DNA from: JARYGU01 sp033795365 | GTDB lineage: Bacteria; Pseudomonadota; Alphaproteobacteria; Rhizobiales; Rhizobiaceae | Direction of reading: 5' to 3' | Assembly: GCA_033795365.1 (NCBI GenBank) | Contig: JARYGU010000009.1 | Span: 62,001 to 126,000 of the forward strand | Length of the DNA stretch: 64,000 nt | Shown: positions 24,672-33,014 of the stretch, piece after piece | Layout of the letters: each line of letters starts with the position of its first letter | Position numbering within the stretch: position 1 is the first letter of the stretch | Program-made: the position numbers and the translations under genes | The notes under the pieces: generated by a model | The model's input: the letters and a program-made list of their open reading frames with translations, nothing else | Told to the model about the DNA's origin: nothing | The model's database searches: none

Positions 24672-25544
24672 ATGAAAGAGGAGAACTGGGAGGATCTGCG
24701 CCTCTTTCTGCACGTGGCGCAAGAGGGCGGTCTTGCAGGCGCAGCTGAAAAGACCGGGTTCAGCGCCCCGACCATCGGACGCCGGATGCTGTCGCTGGAG
24801 AAATCGACGGGGCGCGCGCTGTTTATACGGGCGAAGACGGGTTACGAGCTCGCGCCTGACGGTCAGGTCCTGCTCGACCGGGTGCAACGGATGCAGTCGG
24901 CGGCGCAGACGATCGTCGATTGGCACCAGAAGGTGCTGACCTTGCCGATCGTGCGGTTGATTTCCGAAAGTGCGATCGCGCGCTTTACCGCCGAAAGCCT
25001 TCCAAGCCTCTGGACGCCGGACGATTGCTTTCGGATGTGCTTCAAGACCTCGGACGGTGTGATCGATCTCACCCACCGCGATGCGGATATCGCGCTTGTG
25101 AGCCGGCAACCGCAGACCGGCAATGTTGCCACCCGCCGCTCCATCTCGGTCGCCTATGCTCCGTATTGCGCCAAGGGATTCGACCTCCGGCGGCATTGCA
25201 ATTGGGTGTCGCTCGGCACGGATGTCGCCTGCCAGCCCTGGATGCGCTGGGCGTTCGAGCAGCCGGATCGATGGATCACTACCTGGGTGAACACGCCGCG
25301 TATGATGTTCGATCTCGTCAGAGGCGGCGCCGGTATCGGGGTTCTTCCCTGCTTCATCGGCGATGCCGATATGAAGATCGAACGGGCAGGCCCGGTCATC
25401 GAGGAACTTGGGCACCACCTGTGGGTTGTCCTGCATGACGAAGAGCGGCATCGCGAAGAGGTACGCATCGTGATCGACAGGATGCTGGCGCTTCTGGAAG
25501 ACAACAAGGCGCTCTTCGCCGGCCGGCTGGCGCGTTCGGACTGA
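24672..25544 (+). CDS. LysR-family transcriptional regulator
   Basis: The 290-residue protein has an N-terminal winged helix (NWEDLRLFLHVAQEGGLAGAAEKTGFSAPTIGRRMLSLEKSTGRALF) and a LysR-type effector domain with DLTHRDADIALVSRQP and a GGAGIGVLPCFIGD stretch near the C-terminus. The HTH reads GLAGAAEKTGFSAPTIGRRM, a variant group in which the usual Ser-Gln of LysR is replaced. It is divergent from a doubtful small frame and lies 50 bp before the TPP riboswitch of thiBPQ; nothing shows that it controls thi genes. Its target is unknown. Confidence 0.88.
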   Translation: MKEENWEDLRLFLHVAQEGGLAGAAEKTGFSAPTIGRRMLSLEKSTGRALFIRAKTGYELAPDGQVLLDRVQRMQSAAQTIVDWHQKVLTLPIVRLISESAIARFTAESLPSLWTPDDCFRMCFKTSDGVIDLTHRDADIALVSRQPQTGNVATRRSISVAYAPYCAKGFDLRRHCNWVSLGTDVACQPWMRWAFEQPDRWITTWVNTPRMMFDLVRGGAGIGVLPCFIGDADMKIERAGPVIEELGHHLWVVLHDEERHREEVRIVIDRMLALLEDNKALFAGRLARSD

Positions 25545-25592
25545 GAGAGCCCTTGTCAAGGAGAGTGGCGGCGATTAAACCTCGGAGCGCTC

Positions 25593-25687
25593 TAACGGGG
25601 TGCCACAGGGCTTGAAAACCATGTGGCTGAGAGGCTTCAAGCCAACCCGCGGAACCTGATCCGGTTTGCACCGGCGGAGGGATTAGA
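25593..25687 (+). promoter_or_regulatory. TPP riboswitch (THI element) upstream of thiBPQ
   Basis: The full TPP aptamer signature is present in order: ACGGGGTGCC (25595-25604), a variable helix, CTGAGA (25627-25632), ACCC (25645-25648), GAACCTGATCCGG (25652-25664), and GCACCGGCGGAGGGAT closing helix P1. In the following spacer GCGCC (25697-25701) can pair with GGCGC (25730-25734) beside the ribosome site GAAGGAGGAG of thiB, so TPP may act on translation; that is inference. It should reduce thiamine uptake when TPP is plentiful. Confidence 0.95.
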
Positions 25688-25736
25688 CGGCATTCGGCGC
25701 CCTATTCCCGTTCTTGGATCGAAGGAGGAGGCGCGG

Positions 25737-26741
25737 ATGCGCAGAGGACCTTTCACGACCATCGCGGCACTTGCCGTTTCTCTCGCCTTTCCCGCTTACG
25801 CCGCGGAAAAAACGCTTACCGTCTACACTTACGAGAGCTTTGTGGCCGAGTGGGGCCCGGGGCCAAAGGTGGCGAAGGCTTTCGAGAAGACCTGCGGCTG
25901 CGAGGTGGCATGGGTGGGCGTCGCCGACGGCGTCGAGCTCCTGACGCGATTGAAACTCGAAGGAGAGGGGACGAAGGCGGATATCGTTCTCGGGCTCGAC
26001 ACAAGCCTCATTGCCGAGGCGAAGGCGACGGGACTGTTCGAACCCCACGGATTGAACCCTGAAGGGCTGACGGTGCCGGGGGGCTTTTCGGACGACATGT
26101 TCCTTCCCTACGACTATGGCCATTTTGCCGTCGTCTACGACACTGAGACGGTCAAGAGCCCGCCGGCGAGCCTCAAGGAACTCGTCGAGGGCGACAAGAG
26201 CCAGAAGGTCGTCATCCAGGACCCGCGCACCTCCACCCCCGGGCTCGGGTTGCTTCTCTGGATGAAGGCGGTCTATGGCGACAAGGCTGGCGAGGCCTGG
26301 GCGAAGCTCAAGGATCGGGTGCTGACGGTGACGCCCGGATGGTCGGAGTCCTATGGGCTTTTCACCAAGGGCGAAGCTCCGATGGTTCTCTCCTATACCA
26401 CATCGCCGGCCTATCACATGATCGCCGAGAACACCGAGCGCTACCAGGCGGCCGCGTTCTCGGAGGGACATTATATCCAGATCGAAGTCGCCGGCATGAC
26501 CAGGACGAGCCGCAACAAGGAACTGGCAAAATCCTTCCTGACCTTCATGACCGGGGCTGATTTCCAGTCGATCATTCCGGAGACGAACTGGATGATGCCG
26601 GCAGGTCCTACCCGCGAGCCTCTGCCGGAGGCTTTCAACCGACTGGTGAAGCCCGAGAAGACATTCCTCTTTTCCTCCGACGAGGTTGCTGCCAATCGCC
26701 GGGCCTGGATAGACGAATGGCTTGCGGCCATGGCGAACTGA
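25737..26741 (+). CDS. thiB: Thiamine ABC transporter, periplasmic binding protein
   Basis: ThiB binds thiamine, TMP or TPP in the periplasm and delivers it to ThiPQ. The 334-residue product has a Sec signal (MRRGPFTTIAALAVSLAFPAYA), then the family start KTLTVYTYESFVAEWGPGP, GWSESYGLFTKGEAPMVLSYTTSPAYH (thiamine-binding region), and ETNWMMPAG. The start is ATG 25737 with GAAGGAGGAG upstream; the frame is open further back through the riboswitch, which is clearly non-coding. It is the first gene of thiBPQ. Confidence 0.95.
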   Translation: MRRGPFTTIAALAVSLAFPAYAAEKTLTVYTYESFVAEWGPGPKVAKAFEKTCGCEVAWVGVADGVELLTRLKLEGEGTKADIVLGLDTSLIAEAKATGLFEPHGLNPEGLTVPGGFSDDMFLPYDYGHFAVVYDTETVKSPPASLKELVEGDKSQKVVIQDPRTSTPGLGLLLWMKAVYGDKAGEAWAKLKDRVLTVTPGWSESYGLFTKGEAPMVLSYTTSPAYHMIAENTERYQAAAFSEGHYIQIEVAGMTRTSRNKELAKSFLTFMTGADFQSIIPETNWMMPAGPTREPLPEAFNRLVKPEKTFLFSSDEVAANRRAWIDEWLAAMAN

Positions 26742-26748
26742 CACGGCC

Positions 26749-28362
26749 ATGTACACGACGTCGGAGCGGCAGGTGATCGGTGCGGCCGGTACCGTCGTCC
26801 TTGGGTTCGTGCTCTGCTTTACCGGCCTTGCGACACTCATGCTGCTTGCGAGTTCCGGCGAAGGCACCGGCAGCGGCGGTCTGTTCGATGCCTATATCTG
26901 GCGCATTGCCCGGTTCACCCTGCTGCAGGCCTTTCTGTCGACCCTGCTTTCCGTCGTTCTCGCCATACCGGTCGCACGGGCGCTGGCCCGGCAGCGTCGC
27001 TTCCCCGGCCGGACATGGCTCATCCGTCTTGCGGCCGTTCCGCTCGGATTGCCGGCGCTGGTCGCCGCCCTCGGCGTCATCGAAATCTGGGGGCGCCAGG
27101 GCGTCGCCAACGATCTGCTGTCCTTCTTCGGGCTTAGCGAGCCCGTCAGCGTCTATGGATTGACCGGCATCCTCATTGCCCATGTCTTCTTCAACCTGCC
27201 GCTCTCGACAAGGCTGATGCTTTCGGGGCTGGACCGCATTCCCGCGGAATACTGGCTTGCCTCCGCCAATCTCGGTATGCCGCCCGGCGCCGTCTTCCGG
27301 CTCGTAGAATGGCCGGTAATCCGTCGTCTCGTTCCCGGCATCGCCGGGCTGGTCTTCATGCTTTGCGTCACCAGCTTCACCATCGTGCTGACGCTCGGCG
27401 GCGGGCCGGGCGCGACAACGATCGAGGTTGCGATCTATCAGGCGCTGCGCTTCGATTTCGACCCGCCCCGCGCTGTGGCGCTGGCCTTCCTGCAGATCGC
27501 GCTGACCGGGGTGCTGCTCGCTGCGCTCTCGTTCTTCGTCCGGCCGTCCGACGAAGGAGCAACGGCCGGCCGCGAAATCCGGCGCTTCGACGGATCAGGC
27601 CGGCGGATCGCCGATGCGGCGGTGCTGCTGCCTTTCGCGCTCTTCGTCGTCTCGCCCATGGCGGCGATTGCCGTATCAGGGCTTTCCGCCGACTTTTCGC
27701 GCCTTGCGGCCGATCCCCTTTTGCATCAGGCGCTTCTGACGAGCCTCGTCATTTCCGTTACGTCGGCAGCGTTGTGCCTCTCGCTTGCCATCCCCGCAGC
27801 CGTCGTACCCCGGCTTGCCGACAGCCGGCCGCCAAAGGCGACGCTCCTTCTCGCCCGCATTCTTCCAGCAATGAGCTCGCTCATCCTGCTGGTGCCACCG
27901 GTCGTAATGGCGACCGGCTGGTTCCTGATCCTGCGCCTCTTTGCCGATGCGGCCCGGTTCGCGCCGGTCATCATCGTCGTCATCAATGCCTTGATGGCGT
28001 TGCCGTTCGCCTTCCGCGTGCTCGAGCCAGCCTACCGAACCCACCTTGCACGCACGGGAAAGCTGGCTCTAAGCCTCGGCGTCACAGGTGTGCACCGTTT
28101 GCGATGGATCGATATCGCCGCCCTCCGGCGCCCGATCCTGCTTGCATTCGCCTTCGCCATGGCGCTGTCGCTCGGCGATCTCAGCGCCGTGGCGATCTTC
28201 GGCGCGGAAGGATTCGTCACGCTGCCCTGGCTCCTCTTCAGCCGCATGGGAAGCTATCGTACCGCTGATGCGGCAGGCATCGCGCTGATCCTCGGTGTTC
28301 TCTGCCTGCTTCTGACATTGCCGTCGACCTCTTCGCGCGGCGGAAAGGATCTGCATGGCTGA
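26749..28362 (+). CDS. thiP: Thiamine ABC transporter, permease
   Basis: ThiP is the two-half inner-membrane permease of the thiamine importer. The 537-residue protein has about 12 hydrophobic segments and two BPD-transport loops (EAA motifs), one in LASANLGMPPGAVFRLVEWPVIR and one in KLALSLGVTGVHRLRWIDIAALRRP, consistent with a fused dimer as in E. coli ThiP. The start is ATG 26749, seven bases after the thiB stop. Its end overlaps the thiQ start by 8 bp, so the two are translationally coupled. Confidence 0.94.
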   Translation: MYTTSERQVIGAAGTVVLGFVLCFTGLATLMLLASSGEGTGSGGLFDAYIWRIARFTLLQAFLSTLLSVVLAIPVARALARQRRFPGRTWLIRLAAVPLGLPALVAALGVIEIWGRQGVANDLLSFFGLSEPVSVYGLTGILIAHVFFNLPLSTRLMLSGLDRIPAEYWLASANLGMPPGAVFRLVEWPVIRRLVPGIAGLVFMLCVTSFTIVLTLGGGPGATTIEVAIYQALRFDFDPPRAVALAFLQIALTGVLLAALSFFVRPSDEGATAGREIRRFDGSGRRIADAAVLLPFALFVVSPMAAIAVSGLSADFSRLAADPLLHQALLTSLVISVTSAALCLSLAIPAAVVPRLADSRPPKATLLLARILPAMSSLILLVPPVVMATGWFLILRLFADAARFAPVIIVVINALMALPFAFRVLEPAYRTHLARTGKLALSLGVTGVHRLRWIDIAALRRPILLAFAFAMALSLGDLSAVAIFGAEGFVTLPWLLFSRMGSYRTADAAGIALILGVLCLLLTLPSTSSRGGKDLHG

Positions 28363-29092
28363 CCAGGCGGCGACCGGCACCAATGACCCTGCAATCCGGC
28401 TATCGCAGGTGGAAATCCGCTTCGCGGAAAAGCGCCTGACCTTCGACTGTGCGATCCCGCGCGGTGCGGTCGTTGCCGTCACCGGCCCGTCAGGGGCGGG
28501 CAAGACGACGCTCTTCAACGCTATCGCCGGCTTCCAGGAGATCGATGCCGGCAAGGTGGAGCTTCTTGGGGAAGACATGAAAGGCCGCAATCCGGCGGAG
28601 CGGCCCGTATCGATCGTTTTTCAGGACAACAATATCTTCGCGCATCTGACGGTCGCCGAAAATGTCGGTCTCGGCATAAACCCGGCCCTGAGGCTCGATG
28701 CCGCGGACCGGCAGAGGGTATTCACGGCGCTGTCGCGGGTCGGACTGGGCGGCTACGAACGGCGCCTGCCGGCCTCTATGTCGGGCGGGGAACGCCAGCG
28801 TGTGGCGCTTGCGCGCGCCCTGGTGAGGCGCAGGCCGGTGCTCCTGCTCGACGAGCCCTTTGCGGCGCTCGATCCCGCCATGCGCTCGGAGATGGCTGCG
28901 CTTCTCGGCGAGCTGCAGCAGGAGACGGGTTCGACCATGCTCGTGATCACGCATCAGCCCGAAGATATCCGCCGCCTCGCCGACAGCGCCATGTTCATCG
29001 AGAACGGTACCATCCGTATCTTTGCGCCGGTGGAGGAGTTTTTCGCACGCAGCGATATTCCTGCACTCTCGAGGTTTCTCGGTCATTCGTAA
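28355..29092 (+). CDS. thiQ: Thiamine ABC transporter, ATP-binding protein
   Basis: ThiQ powers thiamine import. The 245-residue ABC ATPase has Walker A GPSGAGKTT (about residues 45-53), Q-loop VFQDNNIFAHLTV, signature SMSGGERQRVALARAL, Walker B VLLLDEPFAALDP, and the H-loop ITHQPEDIRR. It is the last gene of the riboswitch-controlled unit. No strong terminator follows; the next gene starts 230 bp later. Confidence 0.94.
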   Translation: MADQAATGTNDPAIRLSQVEIRFAEKRLTFDCAIPRGAVVAVTGPSGAGKTTLFNAIAGFQEIDAGKVELLGEDMKGRNPAERPVSIVFQDNNIFAHLTVAENVGLGINPALRLDAADRQRVFTALSRVGLGGYERRLPASMSGGERQRVALARALVRRRPVLLLDEPFAALDPAMRSEMAALLGELQQETGSTMLVITHQPEDIRRLADSAMFIENGTIRIFAPVEEFFARSDIPALSRFLGHS

Positions 29093-29177
29093 TCGAAGGC
29101 AAGGATCCGCTCCGTTGTGCGATGCGTGATCGGCCGCCATATTTTGGACGCCCCTCTGTGTCACCGGAGCCACAAAG

Positions 29178-29202
29178 GGAACCGTTTATCGAATCGGGAG
29201 TT
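29178..29202 (+). promoter_or_regulatory. EcfG/RpoE2-like promoter upstream of the M48 protease gene
   Basis: GGAAC (29178-29182) is followed after 16 bases by AGTT, against the EcfG consensus GGAAC-N16/17-CGTT; one base of the -10 differs. It lies about 120 bp before the protease start. Assignment to the general-stress sigma factor is inferred from the motif. Confidence 0.35.
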
Positions 29203-29319
29203 GCCCCTGATGGGTGGCGCGTCTATCTCTCATTAGACAATTCGGATTTTCGCGTCTGAAGGCTTGTCGCCAACTCGGCAATAGGACGCGATGACCCAGC
29301 AAGGGGCGAAACAGTACAA

Positions 29320-30831
29320 ATGCAGAGGACACGTCAGCTTCCCGCCGTGGCGAATAGACGCGGGGCCACCGGCCCGTTCGCGATCGCGACGACGCTTTGC
29401 GCGGCCTTGCTTTTGGCCGGCTGTCAATCGGTACTGGAGCAGTCGTATCAGCCGGTCGTTTCTCCTTCCTCCAACCCGCAGATCGTTTCCGAAGTGCAGA
29501 AGAACGATCCGCGCGCTCAACTGGGCGCGCGCGAGCATCCGCGGATCGTGGCGAGCTATGGCGGCGAGTACAAGGACGCGAAGACGGAGCGGCTGGTGGC
29601 CCGCATCGCGGGCGCCTTGACGCTGGTTTCGGAAAATCCACGCCAATCCTACCGCATCACCATCCTGAATTCGCCGGCCATCAATGCCTTCGCGCTGCCG
29701 GGCGGATATCTCTATGTCACCCGCGGGCTTCTGGCACTCGCCAACGACGCTTCGGAAGTCGCGGCGGTTCTCTCGCACGAGATGGCGCATGTGACGGCAA
29801 ACCACGGTATCGAACGGCAGAAGATGGAAGAGGCGGAAGTCATCGCCAGCAGGGTAGTGACGGAGGTGCTGTCGAGCAATATCGCCGGCAAGCAGGCGCT
29901 TGCACGCGGCAAGCTTCGTCTCGCCGCCTTCTCGCGGAATCAGGAACTGCAAGCCGACGTCATCGGCGTCCGTATGCTCGGAGAAGCCGGCTACGATCCC
30001 TATGCAGCCGCGCGTTTCCTCGATTCCATGGCGGCCTACAGCCGGTTCACGGCCGTCGATCCCGAGGCGGACCAAAGCCTCGACTTCCTGTCCAGCCATC
30101 CGAATGCGCCGCAACGCGTCGAGCTTGCGCGGCTCCATGCCCGCGCCTTCGGACAGGAGGGAACCGTCGGCGACCGGGGGCGCGATTACTATCTCGCCGG
30201 TATCGATGGACTGCTTTACGGCGACAGTCCGCAGGAGGGCTATGTTCGCGGTCAGACCTTCCTGCACGGAAAGCTCGGGATCCGGTTCGAGGTGCCAGCC
30301 GGTTTTCAGATCGACAACAAGCAGGAGGCCGTGCTGGCGACCGGTCCCGGGGATGTCGCGATCCGCTTCGACGGCGTGGCCGACAGCCGCCGCCAGAGCC
30401 TCGTAAACTATATCGCCAGCGGCTGGGTGACCGGCCTGCAGCCCGAGACGATCCGGCCGATCACCGTCAACGGACTGGAAGCCGCGACCGCCAGGGCGGC
30501 GGCCGACCGCTGGGAATTCGATGTGACGGTGATCAGGATCGACAACCAGATCTACCGCTTCCTGACCGCGGTGCCGAAGGGCTCGCCGGCGCTTGCCGGC
30601 ATTTCCAATGTCCTGAAGGGCTCCTTCCGCCGCCTCACGCCGCAGGAGACTGCTTCGCTCAAGCCGTTGCGGATCCGCGTCGTCACCGCACAGCGCAACG
30701 ATACGGTGGCCTCGCTGGCGGGACGGATGATGGGAACGGATAGAAAGCTGGACCTGTTCCGACTCATCAATGCGCTTTCGTCGAGCGACACCGTCAAGCC
30801 CGGCGACAAGGTGAAGATCATCACCGAATAG
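29320..30831 (+). CDS. M48-family Zn-metalloprotease lipoprotein (BepA-like)
   Basis: The 503-residue product has a lipoprotein signal with lipobox LLLAGC near residue 35. An M48 peptidase domain follows, with the HEMAH zinc motif (in VLSHEMAHVTANHG, about residue 151) and the third ligand Glu in NQELQADVIG. After it come a predicted beta-rich region and a C-terminal LysM-like stretch with TAQRNDTVASLAGRMMGT. BepA-type proteases degrade or chaperone outer-membrane assembly intermediates such as LptD. The start ATG 29320 has a weak ribosome site. It converges with the rpoH gene. The role as envelope quality control is inferred from family. Confidence 0.87.
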   Translation: MQRTRQLPAVANRRGATGPFAIATTLCAALLLAGCQSVLEQSYQPVVSPSSNPQIVSEVQKNDPRAQLGAREHPRIVASYGGEYKDAKTERLVARIAGALTLVSENPRQSYRITILNSPAINAFALPGGYLYVTRGLLALANDASEVAAVLSHEMAHVTANHGIERQKMEEAEVIASRVVTEVLSSNIAGKQALARGKLRLAAFSRNQELQADVIGVRMLGEAGYDPYAAARFLDSMAAYSRFTAVDPEADQSLDFLSSHPNAPQRVELARLHARAFGQEGTVGDRGRDYYLAGIDGLLYGDSPQEGYVRGQTFLHGKLGIRFEVPAGFQIDNKQEAVLATGPGDVAIRFDGVADSRRQSLVNYIASGWVTGLQPETIRPITVNGLEAATARAAADRWEFDVTVIRIDNQIYRFLTAVPKGSPALAGISNVLKGSFRRLTPQETASLKPLRIRVVTAQRNDTVASLAGRMMGTDRKLDLFRLINALSSSDTVKPGDKVKIITE

Positions 30832-30918
30832 CCGACGAGGCGCCGGAACCCTCGGTCCGGAATGCAGGGCCGTTACCCGCACTCCGGAAAGCTGCTATGC
30901 ATTTTTCCTGAAATTGCT

Positions 30919-31782
30919 CTAGGTCGCGGCAGCGAAGCCGGGGGTGCTGGAAATCAGGACGGCTTTCAGTTTTTCCAGTGCGCGGTTCTCAATCTGGCGA
31001 ACGCGTTCCTTCGAAATGCCGAGATCGGCACCGAGTTCTTCCAAGGTTGCGCTGTTGTCGGTCAGGCGCCGGGCGCGGATGATCTTGATCTCCCGGGCAT
31101 TCAATTGCCCGAGAGCTGCATGAAGCCAGTGGCGCCGGCGTTCGCCGTCGATCAACTCGCTTACCTGTTCGTCGGGTAGCGGAGCGTCGCTCGCCAGGAA
31201 ATCGAGGCGGCTTGCCGTCTCAGAATCGCCGCTGGAAAGAGGTGCCTGAAGAGAAATGTCGGAAGAGGAGAGGCGGGCGTCCATCGTCTGGACATCGGCG
31301 GTGCTGACCCCTAGGGCCGCCGCGATCTCCTGATGGACCGCCTCCGACGTGAGCTGGGTATCACCTTTGGCGAGGCGGGCCCGCAGGCGGCGCAGGTTGA
31401 AGAACAGCGCCTTCTGCGCCGAACTGGTGCCGCCACGCACGATCGACCAGTTGCGCAGGACGTAATCCTGGACGGAAGCGCGGATCCACCAGCTGGCATA
31501 GGTGGAAAAACGCACCTGGCGCTCGGGTTCGAAGCGCGCGGCCGCTTCAAGCAGGCCGATATAGCCTTCCTGAACGAGATCGCCGAGAGGCAGCCCGAAA
31601 TTGCGGAAGCGCGCCGCCATGGAGATGACGAGCCGCATATGCGCCATGGCGATGCGGTTGCGGGCCTCCTGGTCGTTATTTTGCTTCCACGCAAGCGCCA
31701 GGGCCTGCTCTTCGTCGCGCTCCAGATAGGGCGCCGACATAGCGATCTTGATCATGCGGCGGTCTGCGGTCGTCGTAGCCAT
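30919..31782 (-). CDS. rpoH2: RpoH-type alternative sigma factor (RpoH2 group)
   Basis: The 287-residue sigma-32-family protein directs RNA polymerase to heat- and oxidative-stress genes. Region 2 reads RLVISMAARFRNFGLPLGDLVQEGYIGLLEAAARFEPERQVRFSTYASWWIRASVQDYVLRNWSIV, with the RpoH-type signature in region 2.4/3. Region 4 has the HTH in ATLEELGADLGISKERVRQIENRALEKL. Length and sequence (MATTTADRRMIKIAMSAPYLERDEE at the start) fit the second RpoH of Rhizobiales. The start is ATG 31782, with GGGAGAAA upstream. A textbook EcfG/RpoE2 promoter lies at 31961-31985, in agreement with the known RpoE2 dependence of Sinorhizobium rpoH2. The RpoH1 paralogue is not in this window. Confidence 0.9.
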   Translation of the reverse strand: MATTTADRRMIKIAMSAPYLERDEEQALALAWKQNNDQEARNRIAMAHMRLVISMAARFRNFGLPLGDLVQEGYIGLLEAAARFEPERQVRFSTYASWWIRASVQDYVLRNWSIVRGGTSSAQKALFFNLRRLRARLAKGDTQLTSEAVHQEIAAALGVSTADVQTMDARLSSSDISLQAPLSSGDSETASRLDFLASDAPLPDEQVSELIDGERRRHWLHAALGQLNAREIKIIRARRLTDNSATLEELGADLGISKERVRQIENRALEKLKAVLISSTPGFAAAT

Positions 31783-31960
31783 CAGATTTCTCCCCGTGAA
31801 CCGGAAAACGGACGGGATGCGTTGGCAAACCGTCACGCGTTGATGTTTCATCCGTCGTTACATTCCCCGCACCGACGCGTTGGCTCCTGCTTGAAGATTC
31901 CGGAAAAGAACTGCATGCGGCCATATTCCGGAACGCCGGTCGTTACCCCTCGGCTGCCGA

Positions 31961-31985
31961 AACGTTTGCGTCGCAAAAAAGTTCC
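31961..31985 (-). promoter_or_regulatory. EcfG/RpoE2-type promoter of rpoH2
   Basis: On the minus strand GGAAC (31985-31981) and CGTT (31964-31961) are separated by exactly 16 bases, a perfect match to the alphaproteobacterial general-stress sigma consensus GGAAC-N16/17-CGTT. It lies about 180 bp upstream of the rpoH2 start, directly after the carD terminator. Confidence 0.7.
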
Positions 31986-32018
31986 AACAAAAAACCCGGC
32001 TGGAGGTCCAGCCGGGTT
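31986..32018 (-). terminator. Intrinsic terminator after carD
   Basis: On the minus strand AACCCGGCTGGA pairs with TCCAGCCGGGTT across a 2-base centre, a 12-bp perfect stem that runs into TTTTTTG. It starts about 38 bp after the carD stop and isolates carD from rpoH2. Confidence 0.9.
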
Positions 32019-32055
32019 GCAAATTTGCGTTTGCGCCCTAAAGGCCTTTTCAGGC

Positions 32056-32625
32056 TTAAGCCGCTTCGTCCTGCGTTTCGTCTTCTTCGACGGCCTTGCC
32101 GCGCTTCGGACCCTTGCTCAGGTTCGTCTCCACGAGGCGGACGGCTTCGGTTTCCGACATCTTGTTGACGGCTGCGATCTCCCGCGCCATGCGGTCGAGT
32201 GCAGCTTCGTAAAGCTGGCGTTCGGAATAGGACTGTTCGGGCTGGTTTTCCGCCCGGTAAAGATCGCGAACCACTTCGGCGATCGAGATCAAGTCGCCGG
32301 AATTGATCTTCGCGTCATATTCCTGGGCGCGGCGCGACCACATGGTCCGCTTCACGCGTGCCTTGCCCTGGACAACCTTCAGCGCGCGTTCAACGAAGTC
32401 GGTCTCGGACAATTTACGCATCCCGATGGAAACGGCCTTGGCGACCGGCACCTTGAGGCGCATCTTGTCCTTTTCGAAATCGATGACAAAAAGCTCAAGC
32501 TTCATGCCGGCAACTTCCTGCTCTTCGATCGCGACGATTTGTCCGACGCCGTGAGCGGGATAAACAATGGATTCACCGGTCTTGAAGCCCTGGCGCGTTG
32601 AAGATTTTTTCTGCTGGGTCGTCAT
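32056..32625 (-). CDS. carD: CarD-family transcriptional regulator
   Basis: CarD proteins bind the RNA polymerase beta subunit and steady the open complex, mainly at rRNA and stress promoters. The 189-residue product has the RNAP-interaction domain (FKTGESIVYPAHGVGQIVAIEEQEVAGMKLELFVIDFEKDKMRLKVPV) and the helical DNA-binding domain (KRTMWSRRAQEYDAKINSGDLISIAEVVRDLYR, QSYSERQLYEAALDRMAREIA). It ends in an acidic tail. The start is ATG 32625; a TTG at 32634 is possible. Its leader carries two GC-rich hairpins. It lies beside rpoH2, a grouping of transcription genes. Confidence 0.93.
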   Translation of the reverse strand: MTTQQKKSSTRQGFKTGESIVYPAHGVGQIVAIEEQEVAGMKLELFVIDFEKDKMRLKVPVAKAVSIGMRKLSETDFVERALKVVQGKARVKRTMWSRRAQEYDAKINSGDLISIAEVVRDLYRAENQPEQSYSERQLYEAALDRMAREIAAVNKMSETEAVRLVETNLSKGPKRGKAVEEDETQDEAA

Positions 32626-33014
32626 TCTGCTCAAATACTCCCTGTTACGCTCCCGGCAACAAGCCGGGGCCGGGTCAGTGAGGCCCGGATAAGACGGGGA
32701 CGCCGTCTGGGTGACACCACTCTGGTCCGTCCAACGATACGCAAAAGGTCTCCCGCGACGCGTTCACATTTGAGCAACACGCGGTTGCCTATGGGAGGTG
32801 TGAGCGGCGTCTTGGGGATCGGTTGCTTTCGTGGTGGTGTTCGGGCACGCCAACGTGCCACGATTTGGATCAGTTTCGCGACCCTATCACAAAAAAGTGC
32901 CTAAATCAATAATTTGGTTTACATGGGTCATCAAGCCTGCCCTATCCCTGCGGACGGACAAACCATCGTTTTCCCCAGCTTAGCGTACGCGCGGCGTTCA
33001 GAAGACCGGAGGCA
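32626..33014. other. carD upstream region with two GC-rich hairpins
   Basis: Immediately upstream of carD lie two stems: CCCGGC-AACAA-GCCGGG (32652-32668) and CCGGG (32670-32674) against CCCGG (32684-32688). A further hairpin GGCACG-TTGG-CGTGCC lies near 32850-32866. The rest is AT-rich toward fdxA (about 32885-32925) and probably contains the carD promoter. A 76-codon frame on the minus strand is Arg-rich, lacks a ribosome site and is not listed as a gene. Confidence 0.45.

Noticed and set aside
21393..29092. Idea of one thiamine operon with thiamine pyrophosphokinase and thiBPQ
   Set aside because: The kinase is on the opposite strand, 3.5 kb away, with regulators and an efflux gene in between.
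29233..30882. 549-codon frame antisense to the M48 protease gene
   Set aside because: No motif and no ribosome site; the plus strand has the HEMAH protease with lipobox.
32631..32861. 76-codon Arg-rich frame upstream of carD
   Set aside because: It lies over the leader hairpins, has no ribosome site and resembles no protein.
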